Assembly: GCA_907163375.1 (NCBI GenBank)
Contig: CAJQUW010000909.1
Span: 372,001 to 436,000, forward strand
Length of the DNA: 64,000 nucleotides
From: Prostheceraeus crozeri
Lineage: Eukaryota > Platyhelminthes > Polycladida > Euryleptidae
Direction: 5' to 3'
Shown here: one piece after another, positions 13,072 through 28,000 of the stretch
Layout of the letters: the number at the start of each line of letters is the position of its first letter
How positions within the stretch are numbered: position 1 is the stretch's first letter
The notes under the pieces: model-generated
The model's database searches: none
Told to the model about the DNA's origin: nothing
The model's input: only the letters and a program-made list of their open reading frames with translations
Made by a program: the position numbers and the translations under genes

Positions 13072-16000
13072 ATTGCAGAGTGCCAGTTCGCCTGGGCATT
13101 GAGTAGAAAGATGTCCTTAGACTTAGCAATTTAAGCACAACAATTCCTTGGCAGCCGCAGACGCTGCGTTTCGCCCTACAAGGGCTCGTCAGCACGGCTC
13201 GGAATAGCTCAAACTAGCTTAAAATATCTAGAATGGCTGAGCAAGCTGAAGGATTGCACAACAGGCTGCTCTGCATTTATTTATCCTGGCTTTGCCGTGG
13301 GTCTGATAATCATAAAGATTGAAGAGTGCCATATATATTTTATTCATATATTCATATTTTTGAGAACTACAGTTTTGTATTATTACAGATAAAATATTGT
13401 AGAAAAGTCGGTATAGAGCTATATAGAAAATATAATGACATTTCATCTTTAGAATCTACAACTATTCTGTGTATCACTGACTGGATTCTTCTTTTAATCT
13501 AGCTACATCGACCTAGATCGGTGCCAAAACGAGCAGCTGATATGACCATCAACCAGCAGTTGATTTCCATTATGTAATTGTTTTGTGGATGTGTTTGATT
13601 CCATGGTTTAATTCAGTGGATAGCAAATGAGATGGTAGCTTTAAAAAGCATTGTTTTTTAACCTTAGTCACGGCTGCAATTATTTGGAGTGTCAGTTTAT
13701 AATGCTGAATCTGCTCAATCTTATTCGTAAATGAAGTGAGCAGCGATGAGCTTCGAACTCGACATTCAGTGCAGTCTTCTTTTGCTGTTTCGATTCGATT
13801 TGTGTCATAATGTCATTGGTATTATTTTTCATGACTCTTGATGGTGTTTATGCTTTAAAATATCCGCAAGCTCAATCGATCTGCACCAGTTGGAGCGTGT
13901 CTGCTTGCATTTAAGCACAAGATGCTTTGAATCCTTCTTCGTTGCAGAAATCCGGTATGAAACTCTGCCACAAAAATGTCATTTACCGCAATGTAGTCGC
14001 ATGCGTGAATTCAAGTGATTATGCTTGTGTTCATGATGCTTGTGCAATCAAAAATAGTCTCTAATTTTGCCAGAAAATTGCCCAAATGTTGACATACGCG
14101 TGCAATCGCCCATATTTGGAAAGGTCATTACTTAACATACGTGTAGTTTAATTTAGCAGAAATTGCTTTTCGTTTTATCTGGAGGCTACTGTAGCCGATG
14201 TGTAGACAAGAAAAAGCCGTTTTAGGATTGATAGTGGGATGATGATTTTCAGAATGTGAAAAAGTCGCATGTACCTTCCTCTGTTTGACTAGAAAGGAAG
14301 CATTGGAGCATGTAACGCTAATGAAGTGGCATGTCTGGAGACATAGTACCATGGCAATCGCACAATAGCAGCCAGTTCAACATTAAACATGCCAGATTGT
14401 GGTTTGAACGAAGTTTCAGTGACCTATCAACTGGATCACATAACAAAGAGACGCAGATGATGTCAATTTCTGCAGAGAAGTTTGTGAAAGTTTTTCCGTG
14501 CGTCTGCTAACTTGTTTAATAATGATCGGAAGGGTCCAACATTATCGAGAAAACTTTTGCGCAATGATCCGAATTCCTTGAATCTGAAGGAATCGTGACG
14601 ATTGAAGCATTATGAAGGAATTCACAGTAATCCGCAATCGACGCATGACTACTTTTCCTATCTCTGCCAGGTAGCCTTATTAAAAATTTCGTTTTGTCCA
14701 TCTAGTAAATTCCTGCATGTGCCATCGTTTTGAATCAGTTTGCACTTCTAGCTGAGTGATACGCTTGAACAATCTAATTCTGTGTTATTAACTTAATTCG
14801 CAGGTTGTACACGTATTTTGTACTAAAGTCTTTGCTCTATGGTAAATTAACTTAAGTAATAAACCTTTCAGGTTCCAAGACTGGTGAAAGTAACTCAAGC
14901 AGATTCGCCATATTTCCGCATCATCAGTCCAAACAACGTGGGACATAAAGTTGCTCCAGGACTATCAACCGTGTTTACAATACAGTTCATTCCTGATGAA
15001 CGCCGAGATTACACACATGAGCTGAAATGTGTGACTGAGAGGGAAAAGTTTATTGTACCTGTACAATGCATTGGAGCCAGAGCTGTGCTTGATTTTCCGG
15101 ACGAAGTGAATTTTCCGGTCACACCGGTGAAATATCCGACCATGAAGACTTTGCTGGTCCGTAATGTTGGAAATAGAACAGCAAAATTTTCATTAACTAC
15201 TGAGAAGTAAGATGTATTTATAATTTGTCTTCTAACCTCCTTTTAATAATGTAAAAGTATATGAAAATAGTTAAATGAAGGCAAATTTGATCCACACCAG
15301 CAGGTGCTCTTTCTGTGTGGTGCGCAACTCAGTGTTCACTGTTGTGATGCATTGATCAGACTTTCATTAAAAAGGCATCAGAGGTGTCCTATGCGATACT
15401 AGTGTTCGAGCATCCAGACTAGACCAAGTTTGACAGTAAAGGTCAGTCGTAGAAAATAAAATATCTAAAGAGAATGACAACTATTATTCAATCAATAAAA
15501 GACACCAACACTCTTGATTCCCTGACCGCACTCACCTGACCTAAATTGAACCGAAGTCTGCGGTGGAGACGAGCTCACATTTTCTTCACTAGGCCACGCT
15601 GACGGTGCAAAAGGAATGCAAGTGAAGGCATCCGTTATCTCCAAGTGATACAGTTTATTGTCCTATTATTATTGACAGAACGCTATCAGCATTCATATTG
15701 TAGCGAGACAGCATATCAGCTTGTCATTCAACTGCGTCACACTGTAGATTGACAACAGTCTGTCGCAGTCACAGAATTAGACAGGTCGTCTCTACTCTTC
15801 TTCCGTTTGACTAGAAGGGAAGCATTGGGACATGTGATGCCTATGAAATGGCACAATATCCTGACTAAATACCATAGCAATCGAACAATGAGCAACCAGT
15901 TCAACATTAGACACGCCAAATTGTGCAAAGTTTCAGTGACTGTTATCAACCGGATCACACATCCAAGAGACACAGACGATGTCAAGTTCTACAGAGAAGT

Positions 16001-19000
16001 TTGTGAACGTTTTTTCATGCGCCTGCTAACTTGTTTAATAATGATCGGAAGGGTCCAACATTATCGAGAAAACTTTTGCGCAATGATCTGAATTCCTTGA
16101 ATCTGAAGGAATCGTGACGATTGAAGCATTATGAAGGAATTCACAGTAATCCGCAATCGACGCATGACTATTTTTCCTATCTCTGCCAGGTAGCCCTATT
16201 AAAAATTTCGTTTTGTCCATCTAGTAAGTTCCTGCATGTGCCATCGTTTTGAATCAGTTTGCACTTCTAGCAAAGTGATGCGATTAAACAATCTAATTCT
16301 GTGATCGCAGTGCATTGAATATCTAAAGAGAATTGCGACTATTAAGTCAATAAGAGACAGAAATTCTGTTATTCAGATTATGGGAACAGTCCTGAATAGC
16401 TACCACTTCATCCAATATCGGGAATCATCAGCAGGCCTAGTTCACATATCTCAGCATAGACACAATTCCCTAATTGCATTTCTCCATGTTGATGTTGACT
16501 TTTCATGTGGCATTTCGAGTCTTTGGAATTCCATTGTTTGTGTAGGATTTTAATGCTTTATCCCAGTTCCCTAGTGCAAGTCTTAGACGACAGTGAGGTA
16601 CCCGAGGTTCCTGCTTTTTCCGATTATACTCCAGTAGTAGTAGTAGTAGTAGCAGTAAACGTTTATTGATTGAATGAAAATCATCAGAACAAGGCTATAC
16701 ATCAGCAGAAAGAAAATGACGCGGCAATGGACGAAGAGACACAAAGTAATGTAAACTGACGCAATATAAAAAAAGGTATTAAAGTCAAAGTCAAAGACGA
16801 TTAAATAGACGTGTACAGTAAGGAACAAAAGAGTTGAATCGACGGACAGTTTTAGCTCGGGGCATAAGGAGTCTTCCGGAGTTGACCATACGTGGTGGAA
16901 CCAAGAAATTCAGAATGTGGGCGGGTCCTGCATGGAACTGAAAAACTTCATTGCCTGATGATCCCATCGCATAGATACAAGAGTAAAATTATCGCAGCCA
17001 CTGTCACTTCCGCAAACAATGCGATGGCAACGAAGACGTAGTCTTTCAATTTTATTTGACTCCTTTTGACACATACCCATGAAAAGAGGGCTGCAAAACT
17101 CCAAGGCACATGAAATAAATGCGTTATATTTGCTTCATAGGAGCTTCTTTATTGATTGATCATGAAAGGCAAAAATATAATGAACCTGATATTACTGCAA
17201 TCGTTGTCAAGTAATTTCAAAAGTTAGTAATCAACTAACCAATCATTGGTCAGTGCTACCGAGGATGTAACATTGGGAGGTCAGGTGGCTGTTGCTTCCT
17301 GATGGCACGCTAGCACTCCTGCCAGTTGTGGACCTTCAATAACATAAGGCCCGGCGTTCCCAGATGACCTCAGAAAACTTCTACCCGTCCTCTTTGGTTA
17401 GCGTAGGAATCGTGTGCCTTTCAGATCGATATGTGCAGATCTCTTCCTTCAATTACAATCTTCCCTTCGTAGGAGGTGGCAAATCGAAACCTATCCTCAA
17501 AGCATCAAAAATGCACTCTTACTCTGAACCTAAAGTCTGCGTTAAAGCCCTTAAGAAACCTCTCGCCACGCCTTTTTCTTAACATCGCTTTTTCCGATCA
17601 TGACGTATTCTCGTATGAAAAAATGAAAGTGACATTCGTATTTTCATGCTGGTTGTCTATTTCGTTCATAGTTGTTTTTCCACTAATAATTTTCATATTT
17701 TCTTTCAAGACCATTCCGAGTAACTCCTGAGAACGGGATATTAGAAATGCAAGAATCCATGCAAATCGATGTCGAGTATTGCCCAGAAACATCAGATGAG
17801 CACATACGGGATTTGGTAATTTGCTACGATACAGGTAAGTGTTTCTTAATTGCTTCAATGCTTGCTTGTACGAAGTTTTGACTATCTTCTAATAACTAAT
17901 GGCATTCCGATCATGCCACTTTGCTTCAGGAAGAGATTACACTGCATTTATTTACTGCATATATATACAAGTATAAACCAGTGTTTTAAGGCTTGCTAAC
18001 CGCCATTCAAAAAGTTTGAACGACGGCTTGAATCATGTTATAGCGCTTGCATCCTCAAAGGAATTGATTTTTTCATTTTTTCGTTGGGTTGTGAATAAAA
18101 GGCTTAATGTAGACAGCGTAGTGCAAGGTACATTTTAGCTAAAGATGGTTTATGGATGTCGACCGACAAATTTTATAAAGTGATTCTAATTCTGCTGAAC
18201 AACAAACATTCCTAATTCTTTCCATCATCAAATTCACTAAATAGATATTAATAATTATTTTAATAACCGAGAAGAACCAAAGAAATTGATCTTGCTCTTA
18301 TTTTCTTCTTTTATTTCGTGATGCATTTCAACATATAGGTATAGATGTAGGTCATCATCATGGAAGTGCATGTTTCAATTGCAGACCTATATTTCAATGT
18401 GCAGGTCTCACAGAGGAAGGTAGCCAAATGTGTACTGCTCATTGAGTTGCCGCATCACTTTACAATAGTTATTATAAAGATTGCAGAGTGCCAGTTCTCC
18501 TGGGCATAGAATAGACAGATGCCCTCAGCCTTGAGCAATTTAAGCACAAAGCTTCCTGGACATCTATGTGTAAGAAAGACCGTAGGCTAGCCATTGAATA
18601 GGCTAAACTTAATGCTATAGGTCGATATTGATATCATGCATCGTCCTATTGACTCAGATGACACATTTATCATGGCAAGAAAAGAAGTTGAAGGAAAAGA
18701 TGACGCCCCATTTCGAAATGCTTCATCCAAGATTGACGCCTGTTCATTGACAACTGGATGAACGGTTAGTGTTTCTAAAAATGGAAATGCCCCTTCAATA
18801 CCTGGTTCATAATAGAAAGATATGTCACCGTCCAGACAATCTTGGTGCTGTTTTACTGCAGTGGAATGTGTATGCGGAGACTTTAAAATACTAACAATTA
18901 TAATTGATATAAAAATGGATGTACAATATACATGTATAAAGTGAATTCACCAAATATCCATATGTTGTGTCTGTGAGATTGTTTCTATCACATTCGTGAC

Positions 19001-22000
19001 TAAATTATGGGTGGCTCGTGACTCAAGGCTCAGGTAGGACACAAAAGGCCTATTCTTTTTGCTGTTATATATTACACACACTTCCACTAATCCATCACAA
19101 CGTATTTTTGACTAGACCAAATTTACTTGTAACTTCTTGATATCGATTTGACACAAATTTCCATGATATCTTTAGCGTGTAATGTTTCATTCTGATCAAG
19201 TTAATTTCTGATTAACCTATTGACAAGCTCTCTGTGTTGCGTTCCATTCCGCTTCAACAGCAGATTAGTATTGATTGCGAACATTATTATCGGTTAATTT
19301 TGAGATTTAGTGGAAGAACTCCTGGGGACTCCTGGGGGGGGACTCCTGATGTAAGCGGTGTAACTAAATTTTTCAATAACGAAACTCAACAGAATTCATT
19401 GCAGTTCTCCTTTAACAGCAGATCAGAGTAATGTCTGCTGTCGGATATTTCAATCAATGTAGAAATTATAGGCTAAGCCGTCTGCGCTGTCGCGTGAAAT
19501 TTGATGTCACAATTATTTTCCTTTTTTCTTGTGACAAGAACACTTGAAGTTCATGGCGTTGCAGTATTTGAAGTCACAATGGGCACTGCATTACATGCGA
19601 CGTCGCAAGAGTGATACGCACGGTAAAGAAGCAGAAATTGATTGGTAGCCGTCTCAAAGTCCATTCAAACCGGACGCGGTACGTCCAACCAAAATGCCTG
19701 TTCTCACCGAGCCGCGCGGCGAAGGACGGGAAAAGGGAATGCAGAGGGGGAACTACAGATACCATGTCACTATGGACGGGGTAGAGCAAGCCGCGAGGCG
19801 TCTTGGCGCGGATTGGATTTTCCTATCTCGTAAGCAAACCGCGCGTCATTTCAGAACTTTTTTCTGAAATCCCTTGGACGCGTGGTCTCGCGCGTCTCTT
19901 GCGAACAGCTCCATGGGTTTGTTAAGGCTCTGAACGAAAATTCTGGACGCGTGAGATGCGCCGCGCCGCGTCCGGTGTGAATGGACCTTGAAGAGTTGAA
20001 GCGCAGCTGCTTGCAACATTGACCACCTCCGCATCTACTTGTACTAGTGAAAACGGAATCAAAATGAAACAATGAGAGACACTGAGGACTCCTTCCGCGC
20101 AAACCACTTGCCTCTGTATTCATGTAGCTTTGAATCTGACAATTGACCTGCTACGTGTGACGACTTCGAATATTTATACAATGACAATGCCAACGTTACG
20201 GCATTCCCCAAAGCACTTTTTACATGACAAACATCTTATTCTAATGATGTTACGTCTGTAACTGAAATTTCGGTAAGTTATTTGACTAGATAATTGTTAG
20301 ATTATTCGTTCATTAGGGTTCAGGATTGTCAGGTTTATAGGTTACGGAAATACTCAGCATTAGCCAAGCGGGGCAGTGATCTAATGGACGAGCAGCCGGT
20401 GCGTGTACTCGTACGAATGAAAAATTTAAGTCTGTTTAGTAATTGACGAACCACTAGATATGCTCAAATCATATGCTATTTTTTTTTCAGGGGAGAACAT
20501 CTATGTTCAGCTTTACGGCGTAGCTCAAGACGTGAATGTTCGATTGGATAAAAACTCCATTCGGATTGAGAATACCTACATTGGATTGGCTAATGTTCGA
20601 ACTGTCACTTTGCATAATCGAAGTGACGTCATAACACGTTATCGTTGGACGAAATTTGGAAGTCGAATGGAGGAAAACCTCCAACGTCAAATGATGCAAG
20701 GTAAATGAAATTTTATGATTATTCTTGATTAGAACTGCAATCTGAAGATACTTCAATGAATTAACAATGTTCTACGAATTAGAATTTCATTGATCAGTAG
20801 AAGAATAAAGAAATTTTCTACGTTAGAGATACGTGTTGAAGAATATGACATTATTTTTATGTCATCCTTAAAATGCATGCTTTGAGACATTTTAACCTGC
20901 ACTATGCACCATCATGCAGCAAAAAAATAATGTTGAAAATTTTATAATAATATTTGAAGCTGCAGCCTTGCCCGGGTAAATTTGAGATTTGAATTTCAGA
21001 TCTGTTCCCCTTTTTTCAACTGAGGATGCAACTCAATATTTAATTCTTCTGTTTACATTGTTTTCAAAAGCAGCATTTTTTAATTTTTTCAGACGCGCTA
21101 ACTTAAGCGATTAGCCATCAGTGTGTTTAAGGTGATGTTTAATGAATGCCCGTCGAAATTTCACTAACTTCCAAATCTAAAAATATGGATGACGAAGAAC
21201 ACCTTCATCGGCACAGTTTTCCCTCCTCAGGTTATGCATCTTGCTAACTAATTTCGCTTATATAATTTTTAGTGTACTAACTGAAATCCCGCCTATGACG
21301 AGCTCGGCGATGGCATGTCTATTGTCAGCACATAAAATAAATAAATGAACAATTTATACATAATAAAATACTTAAATTTTAACATTATGAAGTTAGCACT
21401 CCCATGCCATCTACGTTGATAGTGTAATGCCGCCCAACGTGTACTGTTGCCTATAATGTTCTGGTAATTCTGTGGGTTCGACTCCTCCCATTTCCTTTTT
21501 TGATGTTATCTGCTTGGTAGTTTTCAGCTTCAATGCGATTATGATTCATTTTAGTTTGGTTGATGCGAAGTCGAAATTCTGTATATTTTTTGTAATAATC
21601 TGTAGCCACCAATCGCAGTTAGTCCTAATGAATACAAAAAATGTACTACATTTTTCTTAGACTTCTTACTTATTTCCCACAGCTGATGGCTGAGTCTACT
21701 TGCATTTGATATGTTGGTAATATTATCAGTAGGGAGTTGAGTAGCTGCCATTTGTTTAGCCTAACGTCATTCTATTTTTAGGAGGAGTAGGCTTTTTGAG
21801 TCGGGTTAAATAGCATTTTGTCATAAAGTGTCATAAAAACCACTCTTTTGACCCCTGCACGTAGGTTTTGATCTACTGTATGTCACATAGAGTAAGTATA
21901 TACATGTGTTAAGTAGAGTAGCAACTCAGCATTAATTAAATCCCCAATGTGTATACAGTTTCGATTGTATTAAATGAACTCGAGTTGAATGCAATTGGGT

Positions 22001-25000
22001 ATTTATGCCAAATACGATTTATAGCAATACAGAAGCAATAATCGTATTTTACAGATCCTCCGTGTCATGACAGCCTTGGGAGGGAATGTTTGTTAAATTA
22101 GTTATTATAGTATTTTCTTGAGCGTGATCATATCACAAACTACCTGCAACTGGAAGAGCAAAATAACATAATCAAAGACAATTATCGCAATTATCCTTAA
22201 GATATGTAAATGCGTCTACATTACTATTCAGATTCAAGAAATGAAATATAAATTTAGTGAATCATAAAATCATACCGATGAAAATTGAATTAAAAATCAG
22301 AAAATTGAATTGAAATTTCAGCCAATAGGCACATTGAGATCTCCAGTTTTTCATGAAGACTTGCATTGTAATAAGACTTGCATTGTTCATAAATTTCCTT
22401 TGATAATCAGCTTAATTTCCGCTTAATTGAGATGTTTAATAGGCAAATATTCATTCCTTTTGAAATCCAACATGCTTCATAGTCATGCTACTTATATATT
22501 GGGTTCATGTCGATAGTATATAAACACAGAAATAATTTGAAAAATAACTTTTTAAAATCGCCACAAATATTTTTTTGAACCGCTGGAACGTAATCTCCGC
22601 AAATAGCTGAATCTTAGAAAACAAATTTTCACTGTATACATATACTTTTTTGAGTCGACAGTCTACCTAATATACTTACTCTATGATATGTCACAGTGGC
22701 AGTCAATTAGAGACGGTGTTTAATTAGATGCGGAGTTCTATTAGAGGTGTTGTCCAGCTCGAGGTGAGAATCTATTAAAGGTTTTACGGTTAACTGGAAT
22801 CAACGATTCCTGCCTTCCACTAATTCTTTGAAAAGAGCGATGGAAATCATATTATCAGCATCTTTATTGTTTAGCGAAGAATATCTAGAACATAAAATTC
22901 TATTTTCTATATTTATTGAATGGAGTTGGATGGTATCATGTACCATATTCCAAAACATTACTTTATATTTTCCTTATTTAGTTAATTGAATTAGGAAAAT
23001 TATCTAGTAAAATATATAAGATTGACAGGATTTCTACGGTCAGGAGCAAGGAACTCAGAAGGTAGCTCCAACTAAACAGGCTGCAGGACAAACAAATGGA
23101 AAGCCTTCTGTGATGGTTCGGGTTTGTGCGACGAAAAGAAGATGGATACGTGGGAAGAAGTCGAGTGGAAGGTTTGGAAATAGGAAAACGGAAGAGGGGA
23201 CGACACAGAGGAATTATAAAATGTTCATTGTCTCATGATGGTGTTGTCATAAAGAACTTCTCATGAGAGAGACATCATTTGTCAGAGATGTCTTCGTCAT
23301 TTTTTTGTCAACAGAATTTTTGGCATTTTTGAGAATACAAAACAGGCTTTTATAAATGTTTAGAAAATGTTCAAGTCAATATAATATTCTACTTGTATTC
23401 AATAACTTCCTTAAAATGTGCTTGTATTTGTATTTCTATATCTACTGTGTATATTTGATGACCGAAAGAAACATACTATTTGAACTTGGATTCTGTATTT
23501 GTTCCAAGCTGACTTTGTCGGCTTCACTAAAATGTACTGAGGTTTAAAGAATGTGATTTTTAGATACGGTAGTATACTCTGGAAGTGGACTCAGGAAATT
23601 TAAATGTATACATGTATATGCATGTTGCTCCGTTGGTTTATGTACAAAACATTTATGGCTTCTATATTCTTATAATGTTGTAGATATGCTCTTCATGGAT
23701 AAAGACCAAGAGATGGAGAAGTTCTTTGAAGAGTGCGGTGCTGATCCTACTCTGAAAGATAAATTTGCAGTGATTTCCAGAACTTTTCTCAATAAGAAAC
23801 GTGTTCTTGAGCAGGATGGACTTTTATTTGAAGATGAAGCTTTTAAGATTGATCCACTAGAAGGTGAAATTTGGCCTAATTCGTATCAGGAAATAAGCAT
23901 CACATTTCGTCCCTCTATTGCTAAATTATATCAGGCAACTGCTTTTTGTGATGTTACCGGACGGGAAGCACCAGTGGCTCTGAAGTTAGCTGGACAAGGA
24001 ATAGGACCACGGATTGAATTCTCATTTGATAGCGTCAGCATGGGTTACATGTTTGTTGGTTCAAGTCATACCTACGAGCTTGTTATGGCAAACAAAGGTG
24101 ACATTGATGCAATTTACAAGATAGTGGACAGTGGATCAAACTTTAGTACATGTTTTCAATTTACACCCGATGATGGTATTGTTACACCGGGAGGACATCA
24201 AGCCATCCATGTAAAATTCAAGAGCTCCATCCTCGGAGAATTTAGTGAAGAGTTCAGGTTTCTTTTAGATGGAGCAAAGGACGAAGACAGTCTAAGTGTT
24301 CGATTTTCGTAAGTTTTCATTGATTTACATATTAACTTCAATCATAATTTCTTAAGAACTGAATGATGAATGATGAGAATGAAAATTCATTTGGGATGCT
24401 CATCATTTTAATTTTGAGAGAGCACAACCGAGGTGGGCTGTAACGGACAATCTGATGCAATAGTCAATCATGTAGTAACATTGACATTTAAGGACAAAAA
24501 AATAAATTACAAGTTATATTGATGCTGCGCTCCATAGTCTAATATTTCGTAGCCTCTTCATAGGCTGGAGGACTTGCTGCCGTAGCCTGAGCAAATGAGT
24601 GATTCGGTTGATGCCCATTTATTTGAACTTGATGCAGAGATTGAGCGCTTGAGAATTGGTCATTTTGAATCATCATAACCTGTGGCTCAGACTGCGTGTG
24701 GCAGCAACGACAATGTGTTGCACATGTAAATCCAGCATGCACAATTGTAATAATGAACTGAAGCGCGCACAAACAAGCAATGATAATGTGAATTGTCAAC
24801 TGTCCAGCAGCGATTTTCGATCCTCTGGGCTTGATTTGATTGTGAACTACTAATGTGTATGTAACTGTTATGTTCGTAGACGCGAAGCTGAGAATTGATC
24901 CAATGATATTCAGAATCATGCAAGCGACGATGAGACATTGGCTATTATTTCGAAATGCTTTTAAGGCTAGGATGCCAGTAATTACATAAATTGTTCCAGT

Positions 25001-28000
25001 AGGAAGGATGATTATCAATCCGGATAAATTGACATATTGTGGTAGATCCAATACTCGAACATATCCAGTAATGACCAAAACAATGCAGATAATTCCATTA
25101 ATTATCTGAATGATACCAAGACGCTTGTGCGATAGTCGATATGGAAAGTGAACAATTGAATTTTGAAATACTGCTTCACTTGACATGATAGCTCAGTGCC
25201 CTAATGAATGCTTCCTGAAACTTGGCTTGAACCTGTCGTAGTTTTCAAAACTGTAAAATCGGATATGTATTCTATTTTTAACTCACTCGAGATAGGAACA
25301 ATTTACGTCCTCCAGTAAAAAATGTAATAAATGAGAGCGATTGACATAATGCAATCATTATGTGTATTGACTGATGCAGCCACTCGAAGGCTGAAAGCAT
25401 AAGCATCGATCTGAATAAGTTGCCAATACACATTGTGTACTATGTTGCAGCACTACTTGCTGGCTGATGCAACCACTCGAAGGCTGAAAGCATAACCATC
25501 GATTTTCCTTTAAAACACATGCAGATTGTTTCATAAAGAATTGAAATGGGTAAACGTAAATTGCGTATAGAAAGTCGTTTCCGAATTCAACAAACTTTAT
25601 ATGTTTAGAAAGCTCATGTTGTGAAATCGCTCTCGTGAAAATTTCATGACTATACTCCAAATCTAGCAGTCAATAGACTAAATAGTGTTTCACTCTTTTG
25701 CAATTTGTTTGGAATTCAATTATCTTTTTTATCGCTAACCAGAAAGCGTGACTCATGTAGGGATTCCAATCCCGGGATTTGGGTCTAATCCCGGGATTAG
25801 AGGGTCAAAATCCCCGGATTGAGAAATTTACAATTTGGCTATATACCGTCTAAAGCAAGACAAATTGGCGAAGAGAAAATCACCAGAAATCTGTACACAC
25901 GATAGAGTTAGGCTCTTCATACTTCAATATAATCGTCAACGCTACGTTTTCAATAATTCATTGGCGAGGCTTTTTTTTGAATAAAGGTCGAGACTTTAAT
26001 TTGAGCCTGTAATTTGCCATAGCTAGCAATATTTGAAAGCATGACACAATACCGAGATTAGGAATAGAGCTAATCCTCGGGAATGGGGTCTTTAGGAGGC
26101 AAATTTCTCAACCCACAGTTTTTGTTTACATATTAGGTATTAGTTAACTCAATACCGGGATTAATCTGTTCAGGAAGAATTATTTTCATTTGACCATACA
26201 TGTCATTCAGCCTAGCTTACGGTAAAAAGCCTTTAAAATATTCTTCAATCGCACAATCCTGGGCTAGGGATTTGGGAATCTCAATGTGATCGTGCAATGC
26301 ATTGAGGAAATAGTTGTGATTTTGATTATCTTGCCATTTTACTTCTATATAAGCTAGATGCAGCTGGTGTGCTTATATTTTGTGAATCTCGATCCCGGGT
26401 CAGAGCTTGTAATCCTGAATCCCGGGATCAAGAAAGGTCGGAATTTTGAAGGCAGACTCTAATCCCGGGTCTTCACTCTGCTAATCCCGAATCTCAAGAA
26501 ATCGCAGATTGAAAGTGCAAAAATCAGGAATTCGCAACTATTCCCTGTTGCTCTCAACGTTGCCGCTATCAATTTGTGCATGAAGTGCAATAAACTTTAG
26601 GTTGACTTGTCAATTATGATACAGGCCTACCTACTACAAGTAAACCGACTTTTGGAAATTCCCTCTCTTCTATTCCCACATCCCGGCATAATTATTGGTC
26701 TACACAAGTGCTTTGTCATAGCATAGTTATAACTCTACTCAATCCCGGAATCCCCTGACAGAGTTTTTCCGGGATTATGAAATCTCTACTCTGTATATAC
26801 ACGTACGTGCATGATTAGAAAACTTAAAGGGCGTGAGTATATAATCACACATAAAAATATGCTGACACAACTGTAATATGTAGGCTGCAATTCTTGATAA
26901 GTAATTCAAAGAAAGATATTGAAAAGTTTTCGAAAATCGATTCGGCTTCCCCTACCGAAGCAGTAAAACATCTATAAAATACTACCAAAATAACAACTAA
27001 ATTGATAACTTAATCCTGGGATTTCCGGATTTCCACAAACTCAAGGAATCCCGGCATTTCAATCCCTGCCGGTATCACATGCTAGCAACATGTAGGCTAT
27101 CTATGCTTTGTAATGGGATATTTACGATTCTACTCAATCCCGGGTTCCCAGGATTGAGATTTTCCGGGATTTTGGAATCCCTAGACTCATCACTCTCACG
27201 CATGCATTATCGGTGTCTGTGCGTTGTCTAGACTGCTTATCTGGCAGACGAGAACAATGCTGTGTAATCGAAAGACATCGAATGTTCCATGCGAGTTACA
27301 TGCTGTGTTGCATGCGAACTGTTGCTCTGAAAGCTTACCAGGAAGGTTATCTTGTCAAACTGAGGCTTTGATCCGAAGTGGCCGCACAGTTGCCACTGTG
27401 TCGCAACAATTAAAGGTCCCCAAAAGCACTATTTACTTTTGGTTGCAAAGAGGCAGTCAGCGGCCTGATGGAATGTCTTCTGGCCGACCAAGGCCGACTT
27501 CTCGCAGGTCAAATCGCTACATCACCAGTGTGGTCGATAATGATCCTTCAACCTCTTTATCTGAGCTTTCAGGAGGTTCAAATCTTTTCAGGACAACTGC
27601 TTGGAGACGACTTAAGGAGTTGAACTTCTCCAGTCGTAAGATACCATCGAAGCTGAATCTGTGCGAGTGATACAAGAAACTGAAACTACAGTGGTCAATG
27701 AAACGTTGCCACTGGCGGAATCAGTGGTGACGTGCTGTTCGGTCGGATGATGAAGCTGTCCGATTAAAATTCAAAGATGGACGTTTACGCCTTTGGCTGA
27801 AGTCTAGGCAAGACATTCCTGATCGTTTTTTACATCGAGGAGTCAGGACGATTGCTGGTGATTGCTCATCTGGGGAGCCTTTTCGAGTGATGGTCCCAGT
27901 TCACTGCATGTTATAAGGGAAAACATGAACTCCGAACGCTGCGATCGAGTGTTCGAAATACATGTTTATCCTGTAGCATTTAGTTTAGGTGATCCATCAT

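Larger units (their letters stand above)
12741..14250. other. Intron 3, remaining sequence
   Basis: Apart from the TA tract and the hammerhead repeat this is unassigned AT-rich intron. No gene supported. Confidence 0.55.

Noticed and set aside
20375-20425. tRNA-like GCAGTGATCTAATGGACGAG
   Set aside because: No B box or T arm at the right distance.
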